Positions 13,397 through 24,282 of a stretch of 53,563 bases of DNA are shown here, one piece after another. The position numbers and the translations under genes were made by a program. A model generated the notes under the pieces. It saw only the letters and a program-made list of their open reading frames with translations. It was not told where the DNA came from and ran no database searches. Origin of the DNA: Deltaproteobacteria bacterium (GTDB taxonomy: Bacteria; Myxococcota_A; Polyangia; Haliangiales; Haliangiaceae); the NCBI GenBank assembly GCA_021413675.1, contig JAIOQA010000356.1, forward strand, positions 1-53,563, read 5' to 3'. Each line of letters starts with the position of its first letter. Position 1 is the stretch's first letter.

Positions 13397-13932
13397 CCGC
13401 GTCTCGCCTCGCGCACGCCACCGCGATCGCCATCGCCGCGGTCCTGCTCGTATGCGCGCGCCCCGCGCGCGCCGAGGACGCGGCGACGCGCGCGGCCAAG
13501 CAGCACTTCGCGAAGGCCGAGAAGCTGTTCGCGCTCGGTCGCTTCGACACCGCGCTCGTCGAGTACGAGGCCGCGTTCGACGCCAAGCCGCTGCCCGCGT
13601 TCCTGTTCAACATCGGCCAGTGCCACCGCAACCTCCACGACTACGAGGCCGCGGTCTTCAGCTTTCGCAAGTACCTCCGCCTCCTCCCCGACGCCGAGAA
13701 CCGCGACGACGTCGAGGAGTTGATCCGCGATCTCGAGGCCAGGCAGGCGGCGGAGCGCGATCGCGTGGTCATCGCGCCGCCGCCGCCACCGCCGCACAAG
13801 CGCAAGCCGCTCTACAAGAAGTGGTGGCTGTGGACCGGCGCGGCCGCGGTCGCGGGTGGCGTCACGCTGGTGCTGGTCACGCGCGATCGCGGCGTGCCGA
13901 CGACCGACCTCGGCAACGTCGTGTTCCCATGA
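13393..13932 (+). CDS. small TPR protein with signal peptide and C-terminal membrane helix
   Basis: The 179-residue protein starts at an ATG overlapping the kinase stop (ATGA). It has a signal peptide (AIAIAAVLLVCARPARAED) and about two TPR units: AKQHFAKAEKLFALGRFDTALVEYEAAF and FNIGQCHRNLHDYEAAVFSFRKYLRL. A Pro/Lys hinge and a transmembrane helix follow (WWLWTGAAAVAGGVTLVLV), with a short tail. This layout is common beside myxobacterial kinases and suggests a periplasmic adaptor for the neighbouring kinase or lipoprotein; that role is inferred from position. Confidence 0.85.
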
Positions 13933-15443
13933 CGGCGCGGATCCTGGCGCTCGGCGCCGCGCTCGCGCTCGGCGCCTGCGACGACACGACCGTCACCGTC
14001 GTCACCGTCAACGCCCGCCCCGCGGTCCACGGCGCGACCACGCTGTCCGTCGAGATGGGCAACGACAACGCCACGCTCACCGAGACCTTCGACCTGCGCG
14101 GCCACGGGTTTCCGACCAGCTTCAGCATCACCACCCCGACGCGCGCGGGTGCGCTCAGCCTCGTCGCCACCGCCACCGACGAGGCCGGCATCCCGGTCGC
14201 GCTCGGCTCGACCACCGCCACGATCGATCCCGGCAACCGCTCGCAGGCCTCGCTCCTGCTCGAGCCCGCCGACTTCAACGTCAACACCCAGGTCGCCGGC
14301 TCGCAGCGCACGACCTGGGCGTTCGGCGCGGGCGCGCGCCAGCTGGTCGCCGCCACCGATGGCACGTTCACCATCGCGTTCAGCGACGACTGCGGCGCGC
14401 TCGTGCGCTGCGACGTCTGGGGCCGCCGGTTCACCGCGAACGGCGCGCCGGCGTCGTCGGCGATCGCCGCCGGCACCGCGCAGTTCAACATCAACCGCAC
14501 CGACATCTTCGGCAACGACCCCGCGCTCGCGCTGGGGCCGACCGGCAACCTGGTCGCGGTCTGGTCCACGCTCGACAACATCGTGTGCAGCGCGATCGGC
14601 CCGGACGGCTCGATCGCCAGCGCCACCGAGGTGATCCTGTCCGACGGCGCCGCGCCCGATCGCCCCGCGGTCGCCGCCCTCGGCAACCGGTTCGTGGTCG
14701 CGTGGCAGGAGCAGGCCCAGGGCACCGGCGCGGCGGTGATCCGCACGCGCCTCGTCGACGCGAGCTGTCAGCCGGCGCTCAACAGCGCGACCGGCTCGAC
14801 CGCCGCGGTCACGGTCTCGTCGGTCGGCACGCCGGATCTCGCTGCCGCGGCGACCGCGCTCGACGGCCAGCACGCCGCGATCGTCTGGCGCTCGGGCACC
14901 GCCGTTCGCGGCACGTTCATGGACGCGACCGGCATGACCAACGGCGAGCAGGCGCTGCTCGAGGGCGGCTCGGACTCGGTCGTCTGGGGCCTCGAGCTGG
15001 CCGGGATCGACGGCGGCTACGGCCTGGTCTACGGCCACCGTTCGACCAGCGCCAGCTTGCCCGACGGCGGCTTCGTCCTGCGCCGCATGGGCCCGACCGG
15101 CACGCTGCTCGGCGTCGAGACCACGATCGTGACCCCCACGCCCGACGTCCAGTCGGCGCCGGCGATCGCCCGTCGCGGCGATGGCGCGATCGGCATCGCG
15201 TGGCACGACTGCACCGGCGCCGATGGCTCGGGCTGCGCGATCCGCGCGATCGCCACCACCCCCGCCGGCGCCGTGGTCGGGACGCCGCTCGTCGTCGACA
15301 CCTCGACCGCGGGCGACCAGACCGATCCGTCGATCGGCGCCCTGCCCGATGGCTTCGCGGTCACCTGGACCGACGGCAGCCTCGCCGAGCCCGACAAGTC
15401 CGAGACCGGCATCCGGGCCCGGATCGTCTACCCGGCATATTGA
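13929..15443 (+). CDS. large surface lipoprotein, beta-propeller-like
   Basis: The start overlaps the TPR gene stop (ATGA), making a three-gene operon of kinase, TPR protein and lipoprotein. The signal LALGAALALGAC is a good lipobox. The 504-residue body repeats segments of the form PALALGPTGNLVAVWST, RPAVAALGNRFVVAWQE and APAIARRGDGAIGIAWHD, and ends near PSIGALPDGFAVTWTD. These are blade-like units of a probable beta-propeller. It is predicted to be anchored in the outer membrane. No catalytic residues are evident. Confidence 0.84.
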   Translation: MTARILALGAALALGACDDTTVTVVTVNARPAVHGATTLSVEMGNDNATLTETFDLRGHGFPTSFSITTPTRAGALSLVATATDEAGIPVALGSTTATIDPGNRSQASLLLEPADFNVNTQVAGSQRTTWAFGAGARQLVAATDGTFTIAFSDDCGALVRCDVWGRRFTANGAPASSAIAAGTAQFNINRTDIFGNDPALALGPTGNLVAVWSTLDNIVCSAIGPDGSIASATEVILSDGAAPDRPAVAALGNRFVVAWQEQAQGTGAAVIRTRLVDASCQPALNSATGSTAAVTVSSVGTPDLAAAATALDGQHAAIVWRSGTAVRGTFMDATGMTNGEQALLEGGSDSVVWGLELAGIDGGYGLVYGHRSTSASLPDGGFVLRRMGPTGTLLGVETTIVTPTPDVQSAPAIARRGDGAIGIAWHDCTGADGSGCAIRAIATTPAGAVVGTPLVVDTSTAGDQTDPSIGALPDGFAVTWTDGSLAEPDKSETGIRARIVYPAY

Positions 15444-15507
15444 GCGAACCGCGATCCGCGGTGTCGCAGCGCCGCCCCGCGACGGGCGCCCGAGGCGATC
15501 GTGTGGC

Positions 15508-15513
15508 TATACT
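15508..15513 (+). promoter_or_regulatory. leaderless-type -10 box of the M48/dynamin operon
   Basis: TATACT is separated from the ATG at 15520 by only 6 nt, so transcription would start at or within the start codon. No clear -35 or ribosome binding site was seen. This is the best-looking of the TAnnnT-N6/7-start sites in the window. Confidence 0.5.
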
Positions 15514-15519
15514 GCGCCC

Positions 15520-16410
15520 ATGTCCGTCGGCGTCGACTTCGACTTCGCACGCTACATCGCCTCGCGCCGGGGCCAGGTCGAGCAGCGCGCTCGCGATGGC
15601 GCCGCCTACGCGTACAGCGGTGAGCGCAAGGTCCGGCGCACCCTCGCCGCGGCCCGTCCCGTCACGATGGCCCTCGAGGCCACCACCCGGCTGTGGCGCG
15701 ACGCCGCGCGCGCCGAGCTGGTCGCCTCGTCGGTGAAGGTGAGCGACCAGCAGTTCCCGCGGGTCTTCGAGGCCGGCCGCAAGGCCGCCGAGGCCCTGCG
15801 CCTGCGCCTGCCCCCGATCTACGTCGCGCCCGCGTCGGCCGGCATCAAGGCCCGCGCGCTCGGCACCGACGACTCGCCGTACCTCGTGATCGGCGCGCAG
15901 CTCGCCGACTCCCTCGACGACGTCGAGCTGACCGCGATCCTCGGCCACGAGCTCGGCCACGTCCAGAACGGCCACGTGCTCTACGCGACCGCGCTGCACT
16001 TCCTGTCGAACAAGGCGATCTTCTTCGTGCGCTGGATCGTGCAGCCCGCGATCATGGCGCTGCAGGCGTGGTCGCGCCGCGCCGAGATCAGCTGCGATCG
16101 CGCGGCGCTGCTCGCGACCCGCGATGTCGAGCGCACGCTCGGTGCGATCGTCAAGCTCGAGCTCGGCATCGACAAGGGCGCCGCGTTCAAGCTCGACGAG
16201 TACCTGCGCGAGCTGCCCGACGTGAAGAAGGGCATCGGTCGCTACGCCGAGCTGTTCCGCAGCCACCCGTACCTGCCCAAGCGCGTCCAGGCGCTGAAGG
16301 TGTTCGGCGACTCCGCGTACTTCGCGGTGGTCTCGGGCACCGACCCGACCGGCAAGGCCTCCGCCGACGAGGTCGACAAGAAGGTCGCCGATCTGCTGAG
16401 CGTTTTCTGA
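15520..16410 (+). CDS. M48-family zinc metalloprotease
   Basis: The 296-residue protein carries the zinc-binding helix HELGHVQNGH near residues 145-154. The third ligand context is RRAEISCDRAALLA, about 45 residues later, as in the M48 (HtpX/Ste24/OMA1) families. A hydrophobic stretch lies between the two motifs (FLSNKAIFFVRWIVQPAIMALQAW), which may be a membrane-associated hairpin. There is no signal peptide and no N-terminal membrane helix, so the enzyme is likely cytoplasmic or peripheral at the inner membrane. It is first in an operon with two dynamin-like GTPases, 10 bp before the first. The obvious inference is that it acts on, or with, those membrane-remodelling GTPases. It could also be a general membrane quality-control protease. 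Confidence 0.9.
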   Translation: MSVGVDFDFARYIASRRGQVEQRARDGAAYAYSGERKVRRTLAAARPVTMALEATTRLWRDAARAELVASSVKVSDQQFPRVFEAGRKAAEALRLRLPPIYVAPASAGIKARALGTDDSPYLVIGAQLADSLDDVELTAILGHELGHVQNGHVLYATALHFLSNKAIFFVRWIVQPAIMALQAWSRRAEISCDRAALLATRDVERTLGAIVKLELGIDKGAAFKLDEYLRELPDVKKGIGRYAELFRSHPYLPKRVQALKVFGDSAYFAVVSGTDPTGKASADEVDKKVADLLSVF

Positions 16411-16420
16411 AGGACCGACG

Positions 16421-18190
<1,770 letters not shown>

Positions 18191-18197
18191 TCGGGCG

Positions 18198-21173
18198 ATG
18201 TCGCTGTGGTCGCGGATCGAGCGGCGCATCGGCGATCTCGCCGGCGAGCTGATCCTCGACGAGTATCGCGATCAGCTGTCGCAGGCGCGCCACCTGATCG
18301 ATGGCGATCAGCCGGCCGCCGCCAAGGAGATCGTCGAGGCGCTCTTGCGGGCCAAGCCCGAGCACGGCCAGGCGCTGATCCTGCTCGGCGCGGCGCACCT
18401 CGCGCTGCGCGAGCCAGCCTCGGCACGCGATGCCTTCGAGCGCGCGCTGCGCCAGCGGCCCGGCGATCCGGCGGCGCTGGTCGGCCACGGCGAGGCGCTC
18501 TATGGCGTCGGGCTCGTCGAGGATGCGATCGCGGCGCTCAACCGCGGCATCGGCGAGGCCGCCGGCGATCGCGAGGTGCTCGCGCTCGCGTACCGCACGC
18601 TCGGGCTGTGCTGGCGCCAGCGCGGCGATCGCGACAAGGCGATCCGCGAGCTGCGCAAGGCGGTCTCCGAGGCGCCCGCCGATGATCTCGCGCGCGCCGC
18701 GCTCGGGCTGACGCTGCTCGACGACGCGATCGGCGACGGCATCGACGGCGTGCCGCCGGATCTCGAGCCGGTGCGGCGCGCGATCGACAAGTCGCTCGAG
18801 GTCGAGGTGCCGTCGCCGCTGGCGCTGGTCGCCGCCGGCCGGCTCGCGCTGGTCGATGGCGCGCCGACGATGGCCGCCGGTCACTTCGGGCGCGCGCGCG
18901 ACACCGCGCGGACCGATCCGTCGCCGCACGGCAAGGCGGCGCTGCTCGATGCGTTGATCGGCCTCGGCGACGCGTCGCTCGCGTCGCGCGATCCAGCGGC
19001 GGCACACCTGCAGTTCCTCGAGGCGCTGTCGCTCGCCCCTCGGCGCGCCGCGACCCACGCGCGGCTGGCCGCGACTCATCGCGCGATCGGCAACTTCGAC
19101 GCGGCGCTCACCAGCTTCGATCGCGCGCTCGCGCTCGCCGGCGCGGGCGATGGCACCGGCGCCGGTCGCGAGCTGACCGATGGCGCGCGCGATCCGCGGC
19201 CGCCGCCCTCGGCGACGGCCACCTTGACCGCGGCGCTCGACACCGCGCTCGCCGCCCGCGATCACGCGCGCGCGGTCCGCTACGCCAACGATCTGCTCGC
19301 GCTGTCGCCGGATCATCCGCGCGCGCTGGTCGCGCTCGCGATTGGCATGATCGACGCGGGCCAGGGCGCGGGCGCGCGCTCGCTGCTCACCCCTGCCCTG
19401 TCGGCGCCGGGTGGCGGCGATCCCGAAGCGCACCTTGCGCTCGCGCGGCTGTGCATGGACGCCGGCGATCCGGCCGGCGCCGCCGCGGCCGCGATCGCCG
19501 CGCTGCGGACCGAGCCGCACCACGTGCGCGCGCGGACCGTGCTCGCCGACGCGCGCGCCGCGCAGCTCGCGGTCCCCGACGAAGAAGCGCGCAAGGATCC
19601 GCGCGCGGTCGCCGCGTCGCTCGAGCGCATCGGCGGCCTGCGGTCGGATCTCGCAGCCCGCGCCGGCGACCTGGCGCGCGCCACCGCCGAGCTCGACACG
19701 CCGCTGCTCGTGACGGTCATGGGCGAGTTCTCGAGCGGCAAGTCGTCGTTCGTGAACGCGTTCATCGGCGCGGAGGTCGCGCCGACCGGCATCACGCCGA
19801 CGACCGCCACGATCAACGTCGTCCGCCACGGCGCCGAGCGCGCGGGCCGCATCGTCCATCGCGATGGCCACGTCACGATCCCGCCGTGGGATCAGCTGTT
19901 CGCGCACCTCCGCGCCCTCGATGCTGACGCGACCCGCGCGATCGATCACGTCGAGATCCGCGTGCCGCTGCCGTCACTCGAGCGCATCCACATCGTCGAC
20001 ACGCCCGGGTTGAACTCGATCTTGCCGGAGCACGAGGCGACCGCGCGCGCGTTCATCGCCCGCGCCGACGCGGTGGTCTGGGTGTTCACCGCCAACCAGG
20101 GTGGCAAGGCCAGCGAGCGCAAGGCGCTGGCGTCGATCCACGACGAGGGCCGCCGCGTGCTCGGCGTGCTCAACAAGCGCGATCAGCTGAGCGACGCCGA
20201 GTGCGCCGAGGTCGTGGGCTACGTGAAGTCGCAGCTCGAGGGCCTGGTCGAGGACATCGTGCCGGTGTCGGCGCGGCGCGCGCTCGCGGCCAAGCGCGAT
20301 CCATCGCTCACCGACGACGGCAACTGGCGCGGGCTCGAGGCCGCGCTCGAGACCCGGTTCTTCGCCCAGGCCCGCGACATCAAGCGCGCCGCGTGCATGC
20401 GCCGGCTGCACGCGATCGCCGATGACGGCAGACGCACGGTCGTGCGCGAGCACGAGACCGCGGCCAGCGCGGCGGCCACCGGCCGCGACGCCGCGACCGC
20501 GATCGATCAGGCGGCCGCGCGCTACGCCGCCGACGCCGATGCCGCCGAGCGGCGCGCGCTGGCCGAGGCCACGACCACGCTCTACCGGCGCGCCGCGCGC
20601 GAGGTGCTCGAGCTGGTGCAGCCGCGGCGGCTGCCGTTCCAGTCCAACAGCGCCACGCCGGCGGATCGCGACTACCTGATCGCGCTGCTCGACGCGGGCT
20701 ACGAGGCCGCGCTCGACGATGGCCGCCGCCGCATCGGCGCCGAGGTCGCGCGCCAGGCGTCCGCGGCCCGATCCGCGGCCGCCGCGCTCGCGGTCGTGCT
20801 CGGCGCCGAGGTCACCAGCGATGTCGATCGCGTCATCGCCGATCGCGTGCGCCTGGTGACCGCGCAGGTCTACGATCGCGCGCGCGCGTTCCTGCGCGGC
20901 TACATCACCGGCGGCTTCGTCGAGGCGTTCTTCCGCTCGGACCTGCCGCGCATCGAGCTCGCCGAGGACGCCGTGTTCCACGCGCTGCTCCGCGGCGCGC
21001 CGGATCTCGCGCGCGAGGTCGCCGCGCCGCTGGGCGCCGCGGTCGCCGAGGCGCTGAGCGCGGTCGCCGCGCGCGTGCGCCACTGGGCCGGCGTGGCCGA
21101 TGTGCTGGCCTACGATCTCGACACCGGCGCGGGCCGCGCCATCGCGATGCTGTTCCCCGAGCCGCTCGCGTGA
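18198..21173 (+). CDS. TPR-dynamin fusion GTPase
   Basis: The 991-residue protein begins 7 bp after the first dynamin gene. Residues 1 to about 480 are TPR-like helical repeats (AAKEIVEALLRAKPEHGQALILLGAAHLAL, DAIAALNRGIG, AHLQFLEALSLAPRRAATHARLA). A dynamin-type GTPase follows, with P-loop GEFSSGKSS at about 509-517, TGITPTT switch I, DTPGLNS at about 601, and a canonical LNKRD G4. The C-terminal ~330 residues are helical stalk with Ala-rich coiled-coil sequence and a weakly hydrophobic segment (SAAAALAVVLGAE). The long membrane hairpin of the first dynamin is missing, so this subunit may be recruited through its partner. The TPR half suggests a cargo or partner-binding platform. It overlaps an in-frame GTG of the RNase HII frame, but that gene probably starts further down. 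Confidence 0.9.
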   Translation: MSLWSRIERRIGDLAGELILDEYRDQLSQARHLIDGDQPAAAKEIVEALLRAKPEHGQALILLGAAHLALREPASARDAFERALRQRPGDPAALVGHGEALYGVGLVEDAIAALNRGIGEAAGDREVLALAYRTLGLCWRQRGDRDKAIRELRKAVSEAPADDLARAALGLTLLDDAIGDGIDGVPPDLEPVRRAIDKSLEVEVPSPLALVAAGRLALVDGAPTMAAGHFGRARDTARTDPSPHGKAALLDALIGLGDASLASRDPAAAHLQFLEALSLAPRRAATHARLAATHRAIGNFDAALTSFDRALALAGAGDGTGAGRELTDGARDPRPPPSATATLTAALDTALAARDHARAVRYANDLLALSPDHPRALVALAIGMIDAGQGAGARSLLTPALSAPGGGDPEAHLALARLCMDAGDPAGAAAAAIAALRTEPHHVRARTVLADARAAQLAVPDEEARKDPRAVAASLERIGGLRSDLAARAGDLARATAELDTPLLVTVMGEFSSGKSSFVNAFIGAEVAPTGITPTTATINVVRHGAERAGRIVHRDGHVTIPPWDQLFAHLRALDADATRAIDHVEIRVPLPSLERIHIVDTPGLNSILPEHEATARAFIARADAVVWVFTANQGGKASERKALASIHDEGRRVLGVLNKRDQLSDAECAEVVGYVKSQLEGLVEDIVPVSARRALAAKRDPSLTDDGNWRGLEAALETRFFAQARDIKRAACMRRLHAIADDGRRTVVREHETAASAAATGRDAATAIDQAAARYAADADAAERRALAEATTTLYRRAAREVLELVQPRRLPFQSNSATPADRDYLIALLDAGYEAALDDGRRRIGAEVARQASAARSAAAALAVVLGAEVTSDVDRVIADRVRLVTAQVYDRARAFLRGYITGGFVEAFFRSDLPRIELAEDAVFHALLRGAPDLAREVAAPLGAAVAEALSAVAARVRHWAGVADVLAYDLDTGAGRAIAMLFPEPLA

Positions 21174-21196
21174 ATCCGCGAGGAAAGCGACCGACG

Positions 21197-22279
21197 ATGG
21201 CGAAGCGCACGACTCCGACGAAGAAGGCCGCGCCCGCGAAGAAGAGCGCGGCGAAGGCCGCGTCCGCGAAGAAGCCCGCGCCCGCGAAGACGGCGACGCC
21301 CGCGAAGACGGCGACGCCCGCGAAGAAGACCGCGCCCGCGAAGACGGCGACGCCCGCAAAGAAGACCGCGCCCGCGAAGAAGCCGGTCGTGGTGAAGAAG
21401 GCGGCGACGACGACGCCCGTGCCCGCGAAGAAGACCGCACCGACGAATTCCTCTCCCGCGCCCGCGCCGAAGACTGCCGCGCCGAAGCCCACCGCGCCGA
21501 AGACCGCGCCCGCGACCGCGCCGAAGACCGCCGCGCCATCGAAGCCGACCGCGAAGCCCGCCCCCGCCCCTGCGGTCATCACCCGCGCCGCGCCCTCCCC
21601 CACCGGCGCCCGCTTGACCCTCGGCGTCGACGAGGCCGGCCGCGGCCCCGCGCTGGGCCCGATGGTGATCGCCTGTGTCGCGCTCGACTCCGCTGCGGCC
21701 CGACGCCTCACGCGCGCCGGCCTCGCCGACTCCAAATCCTACGGCGCCGGCGCGCAGGCCCACGCCCGCCGCCTCGAGCTCGCCGCCGAGATCCGCGCGT
21801 GCGCGATCCACGTCGCGCTCGAGATCGTGCCCGTCGACGTCATCGACGCGCGCGTCATGCGCAGCGAGCTCAACGCGCTCGAGCGCGAGGTCGCACGGCG
21901 CCTCATCGCGGGCGCGCCCGGCTGCCATCGCGTGATCGCCGACGGCAAGCGCATGTTCGCGCAGCTCGCCGCCGAGTTCGCCGGCTTCGAATCGCACGAC
22001 GATGGCGAGTCGGTCCACGCCGCGGTCGCCGCCGCGTCGGTGATCGCCAAGACGCAGCGCGACGAGCTCTGGCACGCGATCCGAGATCGATACACCGCCG
22101 ACTTCGGCGAGGTCAGCGGCGGCGGCTACGTCAACGACGGCACCCGCGCGTTCATCCGCGCCTACGTGGAGCGCCACGGTGATCTGCCGCCCGAGGCGCG
22201 GCGCTCGTGGCCGCACCCGTACGTTGCCGATCTGCTGCCGTCGCTGCGCAACGAGGGCGTGCAGCTCTCGTTGTTCTAG
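21197..22279 (+). CDS. rnhB: ribonuclease HII with histone-H1-like Lys/Ala/Pro tail
   Basis: The 360-residue protein has a basic, disordered N-terminal half (residues 1 to ~125) made of PAKK/PAKT repeats like the tails of histone H1 and bacterial HU/H1-like proteins. A complete RNase HII domain follows. LGVDEAGRGPALGP carries the first Asp-Glu pair at about residues 145-146. VIADGKRM and ASVIAKTQRDELW supply the other acidic residues. The GGGYVNDGTRAFI loop is a variant of the usual GSGYPSDP. RNase HII removes single ribonucleotides and RNA from RNA-DNA hybrids. The ATG at 21197 was chosen because GAGGAAAG lies about 10 nt upstream; GTG 21170 is an in-frame alternative. The tail should give strong nonspecific DNA binding. 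Confidence 0.9.
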   Translation: MAKRTTPTKKAAPAKKSAAKAASAKKPAPAKTATPAKTATPAKKTAPAKTATPAKKTAPAKKPVVVKKAATTTPVPAKKTAPTNSSPAPAPKTAAPKPTAPKTAPATAPKTAAPSKPTAKPAPAPAVITRAAPSPTGARLTLGVDEAGRGPALGPMVIACVALDSAAARRLTRAGLADSKSYGAGAQAHARRLELAAEIRACAIHVALEIVPVDVIDARVMRSELNALEREVARRLIAGAPGCHRVIADGKRMFAQLAAEFAGFESHDDGESVHAAVAAASVIAKTQRDELWHAIRDRYTADFGEVSGGGYVNDGTRAFIRAYVERHGDLPPEARRSWPHPYVADLLPSLRNEGVQLSLF

Positions 22280-22294
22280 CGGTTCCGGCGCGCG

Positions 22295-23464
22295 CTACTT
22301 CTTCGCGGCGTCGCTCGCGGGCGCCGGCGCTGCCCGCGCGGGCGCCGCGGTGCACTGCTGGATGTCGCCGTCGGTCGCGAACGTGCCGCGGTAGTAGCCG
22401 AGATCCATCGACCGGACGCGCCCCGCGAGGGCATCGACGGTCTTGCAGTCGCGCCGGCGCGCGGCGACCCGCGCCTCGTTGGTCAGCTGCACGACCTGCG
22501 GCGTGTCCTTCGCCTTCTCCGGCGCCTTCTCCTGCGCGGGCTTGGCCTTGTCGGCCTTCGGCGCAGCTTCGGTCGCGATCACGCCGCCGGTTGCGGAACC
22601 GCCCGCTCCCGCACCGGCACCGCCGGACGCGGTCGGCGCCGGCGAGGGCGCCGTGCGTCGCGCAGGTGGAGGTGGCGGCGGCGCTGCAGGTGGAGCCACC
22701 GGCGCGGCGGGCGCCTTCGCCGGCGACGGCGCGTCGTCGGCCGCGGGCGCGAACGCGCCACCTTCATCGCGCTCGCTGTCCGGCGCCGCGCCCGAGATGT
22801 CGACGCCGTCGAGATCGATCGCCGGCCCTGCCGTGCCCGAGCCGTGGCTCGCAGGCTTCGCGGGTCGCGGCGGACTCGCGGGCTTCGGATCTGCGGCCTC
22901 ACCGCCGAGCGCACCCTGCTTGCCGGCGCGCTCCTCTTCGTTCACGAGCGTCGTGCCGTTCGTGTTCTCTCGGAATCGATCCTCGACCGGCACACCCGCG
23001 GCCGCGGCCGAGCCGCTGCCCGCCGCCGAACCGCTGCCCGCCATCGTCGGCGTCGGTGCCTCGGCCACCGGCGCTGGCGCCTCGGCCACCGCCGAGCCGC
23101 GCGCCTGGGCGCTCTCGACGGTCGGCTCCACCAGCTTGCCGCGGCCGTTCATGTACAGCGCGCCGGCCACGCCACCGACGACGACCACCGTCGCGGCCGC
23201 GGCCATCGCCGGGTGCATCGCGACCGCGCCGAACCACGTCCGCAGCCGCGCCCACAATCCCTTCGGCTCGGCCGGCGTTCGCGCGCGCGCCGCCGCCATC
23301 AGGATCGCCATGTTGCCGCCCGGCTCCTGATCGGTCGCGTCGCGGAAGTCGCGCAGCGCCCCTCGCAGCTCGCGAAAGCGCGCGACCTCGGTGTCCGCGT
23401 CGGTCGCGGCGTCGCCCTCCTCGTAGAGGGCGTCCAGCACCGGATCTGTTTCGCGCGGCTCCAT
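22295..23464 (-). CDS. anti-sigma-factor-like single-pass membrane protein
   Basis: The gene follows the ECF sigma gene directly. The sigma stop and this ATG overlap as TGATG, so the two are translationally coupled. The ~389-residue product has a cytoplasmic N-terminus of about 85 residues (helical, ARFRELRGALRDFRDA). One transmembrane helix follows (AAAATVVVVGGVAGALYM), then a long Pro/Ala/Ser-Gly-rich periplasmic linker with GSGSAAGSGSAA. A small C-terminal module has two Cys (RRRDCKTVDALAGR and DIQQCTA). The topology and genetic context fit an anti-sigma factor; the N-terminus lacks an obvious HxxxCxxC zinc motif. GTG 23467 is an alternative start. Confidence 0.8.
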   Translation of the reverse strand: MEPRETDPVLDALYEEGDAATDADTEVARFRELRGALRDFRDATDQEPGGNMAILMAAARARTPAEPKGLWARLRTWFGAVAMHPAMAAAATVVVVGGVAGALYMNGRGKLVEPTVESAQARGSAVAEAPAPVAEAPTPTMAGSGSAAGSGSAAAAGVPVEDRFRENTNGTTLVNEEERAGKQGALGGEAADPKPASPPRPAKPASHGSGTAGPAIDLDGVDISGAAPDSERDEGGAFAPAADDAPSPAKAPAAPVAPPAAPPPPPPARRTAPSPAPTASGGAGAGAGGSATGGVIATEAAPKADKAKPAQEKAPEKAKDTPQVVQLTNEARVAARRRDCKTVDALAGRVRSMDLGYYRGTFATDGDIQQCTAAPARAAPAPASDAAKK

Positions 23465-24066
23465 CACGGTACGGCTTTGGCGAGGTCCTTGTATTCGTCG
23501 AGCTCGAGCCGCAGCTTCTCGAGCGCGTAGCGCATGCGGCTCTTCACGGTGTTCTCGGGCACGCCCACGACCTCGGCGATCTGCTTGAACGGCATGTCGA
23601 GGAACTCGCGCATGAGGAACACCTCGCGCTGCTCCTCGGAGAGCCCGCCGATCGCGGCCTGCATGGTTTCATGCAGCTGCTTGTTCACGGTCTTGCGGTC
23701 GCTGGCCATCTCGTTCGACGGGATGACGTCGAGCAACGTGCCGCTGTCTTCGCTCGCCGCCATCGGGGCGTCGAGCGAGGCGTGCCGCCGGTGCTTGCGT
23801 CGTCTCGTCTGATCAACGCACAGGTTCCTCGCAATGGTGTAAAGCCACGTCGTGAACTTGGCCTGGCGCTTGTACGCGTCGGCGCCCTTGATGACGCGCA
23901 TGAAGGTCTCCTGCAGGAGATCCTCCGCGGTCTCTTTGTCGCCCACGTAGCGCAGGACGAAGTTGAAGACCGGCTTGCGATGCCGGTGCAGCAAGATCTC
24001 GAACGCGCGCACCTCACCCTTCTGGTACGCGACCATCAGGTCTTCGTCGGCGTCGTCCAAGAGCAT
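23464..24066 (-). CDS. ECF-type RNA polymerase sigma factor
   Basis: The protein has sigma70 region 2 (DLLQETFMRVIKGADAYKRQAKFTTWLYTIARNLCVDQTRRRKHR). Its region 4 helix-turn-helix reads GLSEEQREVFLMREFLDMPFKQIAEVVGVPENTVKSRMRYALEKLR. Between these a linker holds NEMASDRKTVNKQL. The start was placed at ATG 24066 (MLLDDADEDLMVAYQ), giving 200 residues. A longer ATG at 24153 exists but lies only 1 nt after a likely -10 box, so it would probably be outside the transcript. The factor is followed by its coupled anti-sigma-like gene. The promoter seen is housekeeping-like rather than an obvious autoregulated ECF promoter. Confidence 0.92.
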   Translation of the reverse strand: MLLDDADEDLMVAYQKGEVRAFEILLHRHRKPVFNFVLRYVGDKETAEDLLQETFMRVIKGADAYKRQAKFTTWLYTIARNLCVDQTRRRKHRRHASLDAPMAASEDSGTLLDVIPSNEMASDRKTVNKQLHETMQAAIGGLSEEQREVFLMREFLDMPFKQIAEVVGVPENTVKSRMRYALEKLRLELDEYKDLAKAVP

Positions 24067-24154
24067 TACCGGGTATCCCGCCTGCGCGCCTACGTGGGCC
24101 TTATCATTGGTCTCACTGCGTGGCAGCGCGGCCGTGGACCGCGAGTGCAACATG

Positions 24155-24184
24155 ACAGTACCCCATGGTTCGACCTCGGAGCAA
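24155..24184 (-). promoter_or_regulatory. sigma70-like promoter of the ECF sigma gene
   Basis: On the minus strand TTGCTC (24184-24179) and TACTGT (24160-24155) are separated by 18 bp. Transcription would begin near 24148, about 80 nt upstream of the preferred start at 24066. Confidence 0.4.
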
Positions 24185-24282
24185 ACCGGTAACGGTCGTG
24201 CGGGCGCGCAGCTTTCAGGAATCGTGTGCGTCCGTCGAGGTTGGCCCCGACCGCTGGCTCCGAGCTGGCGGTCATTGGATCC

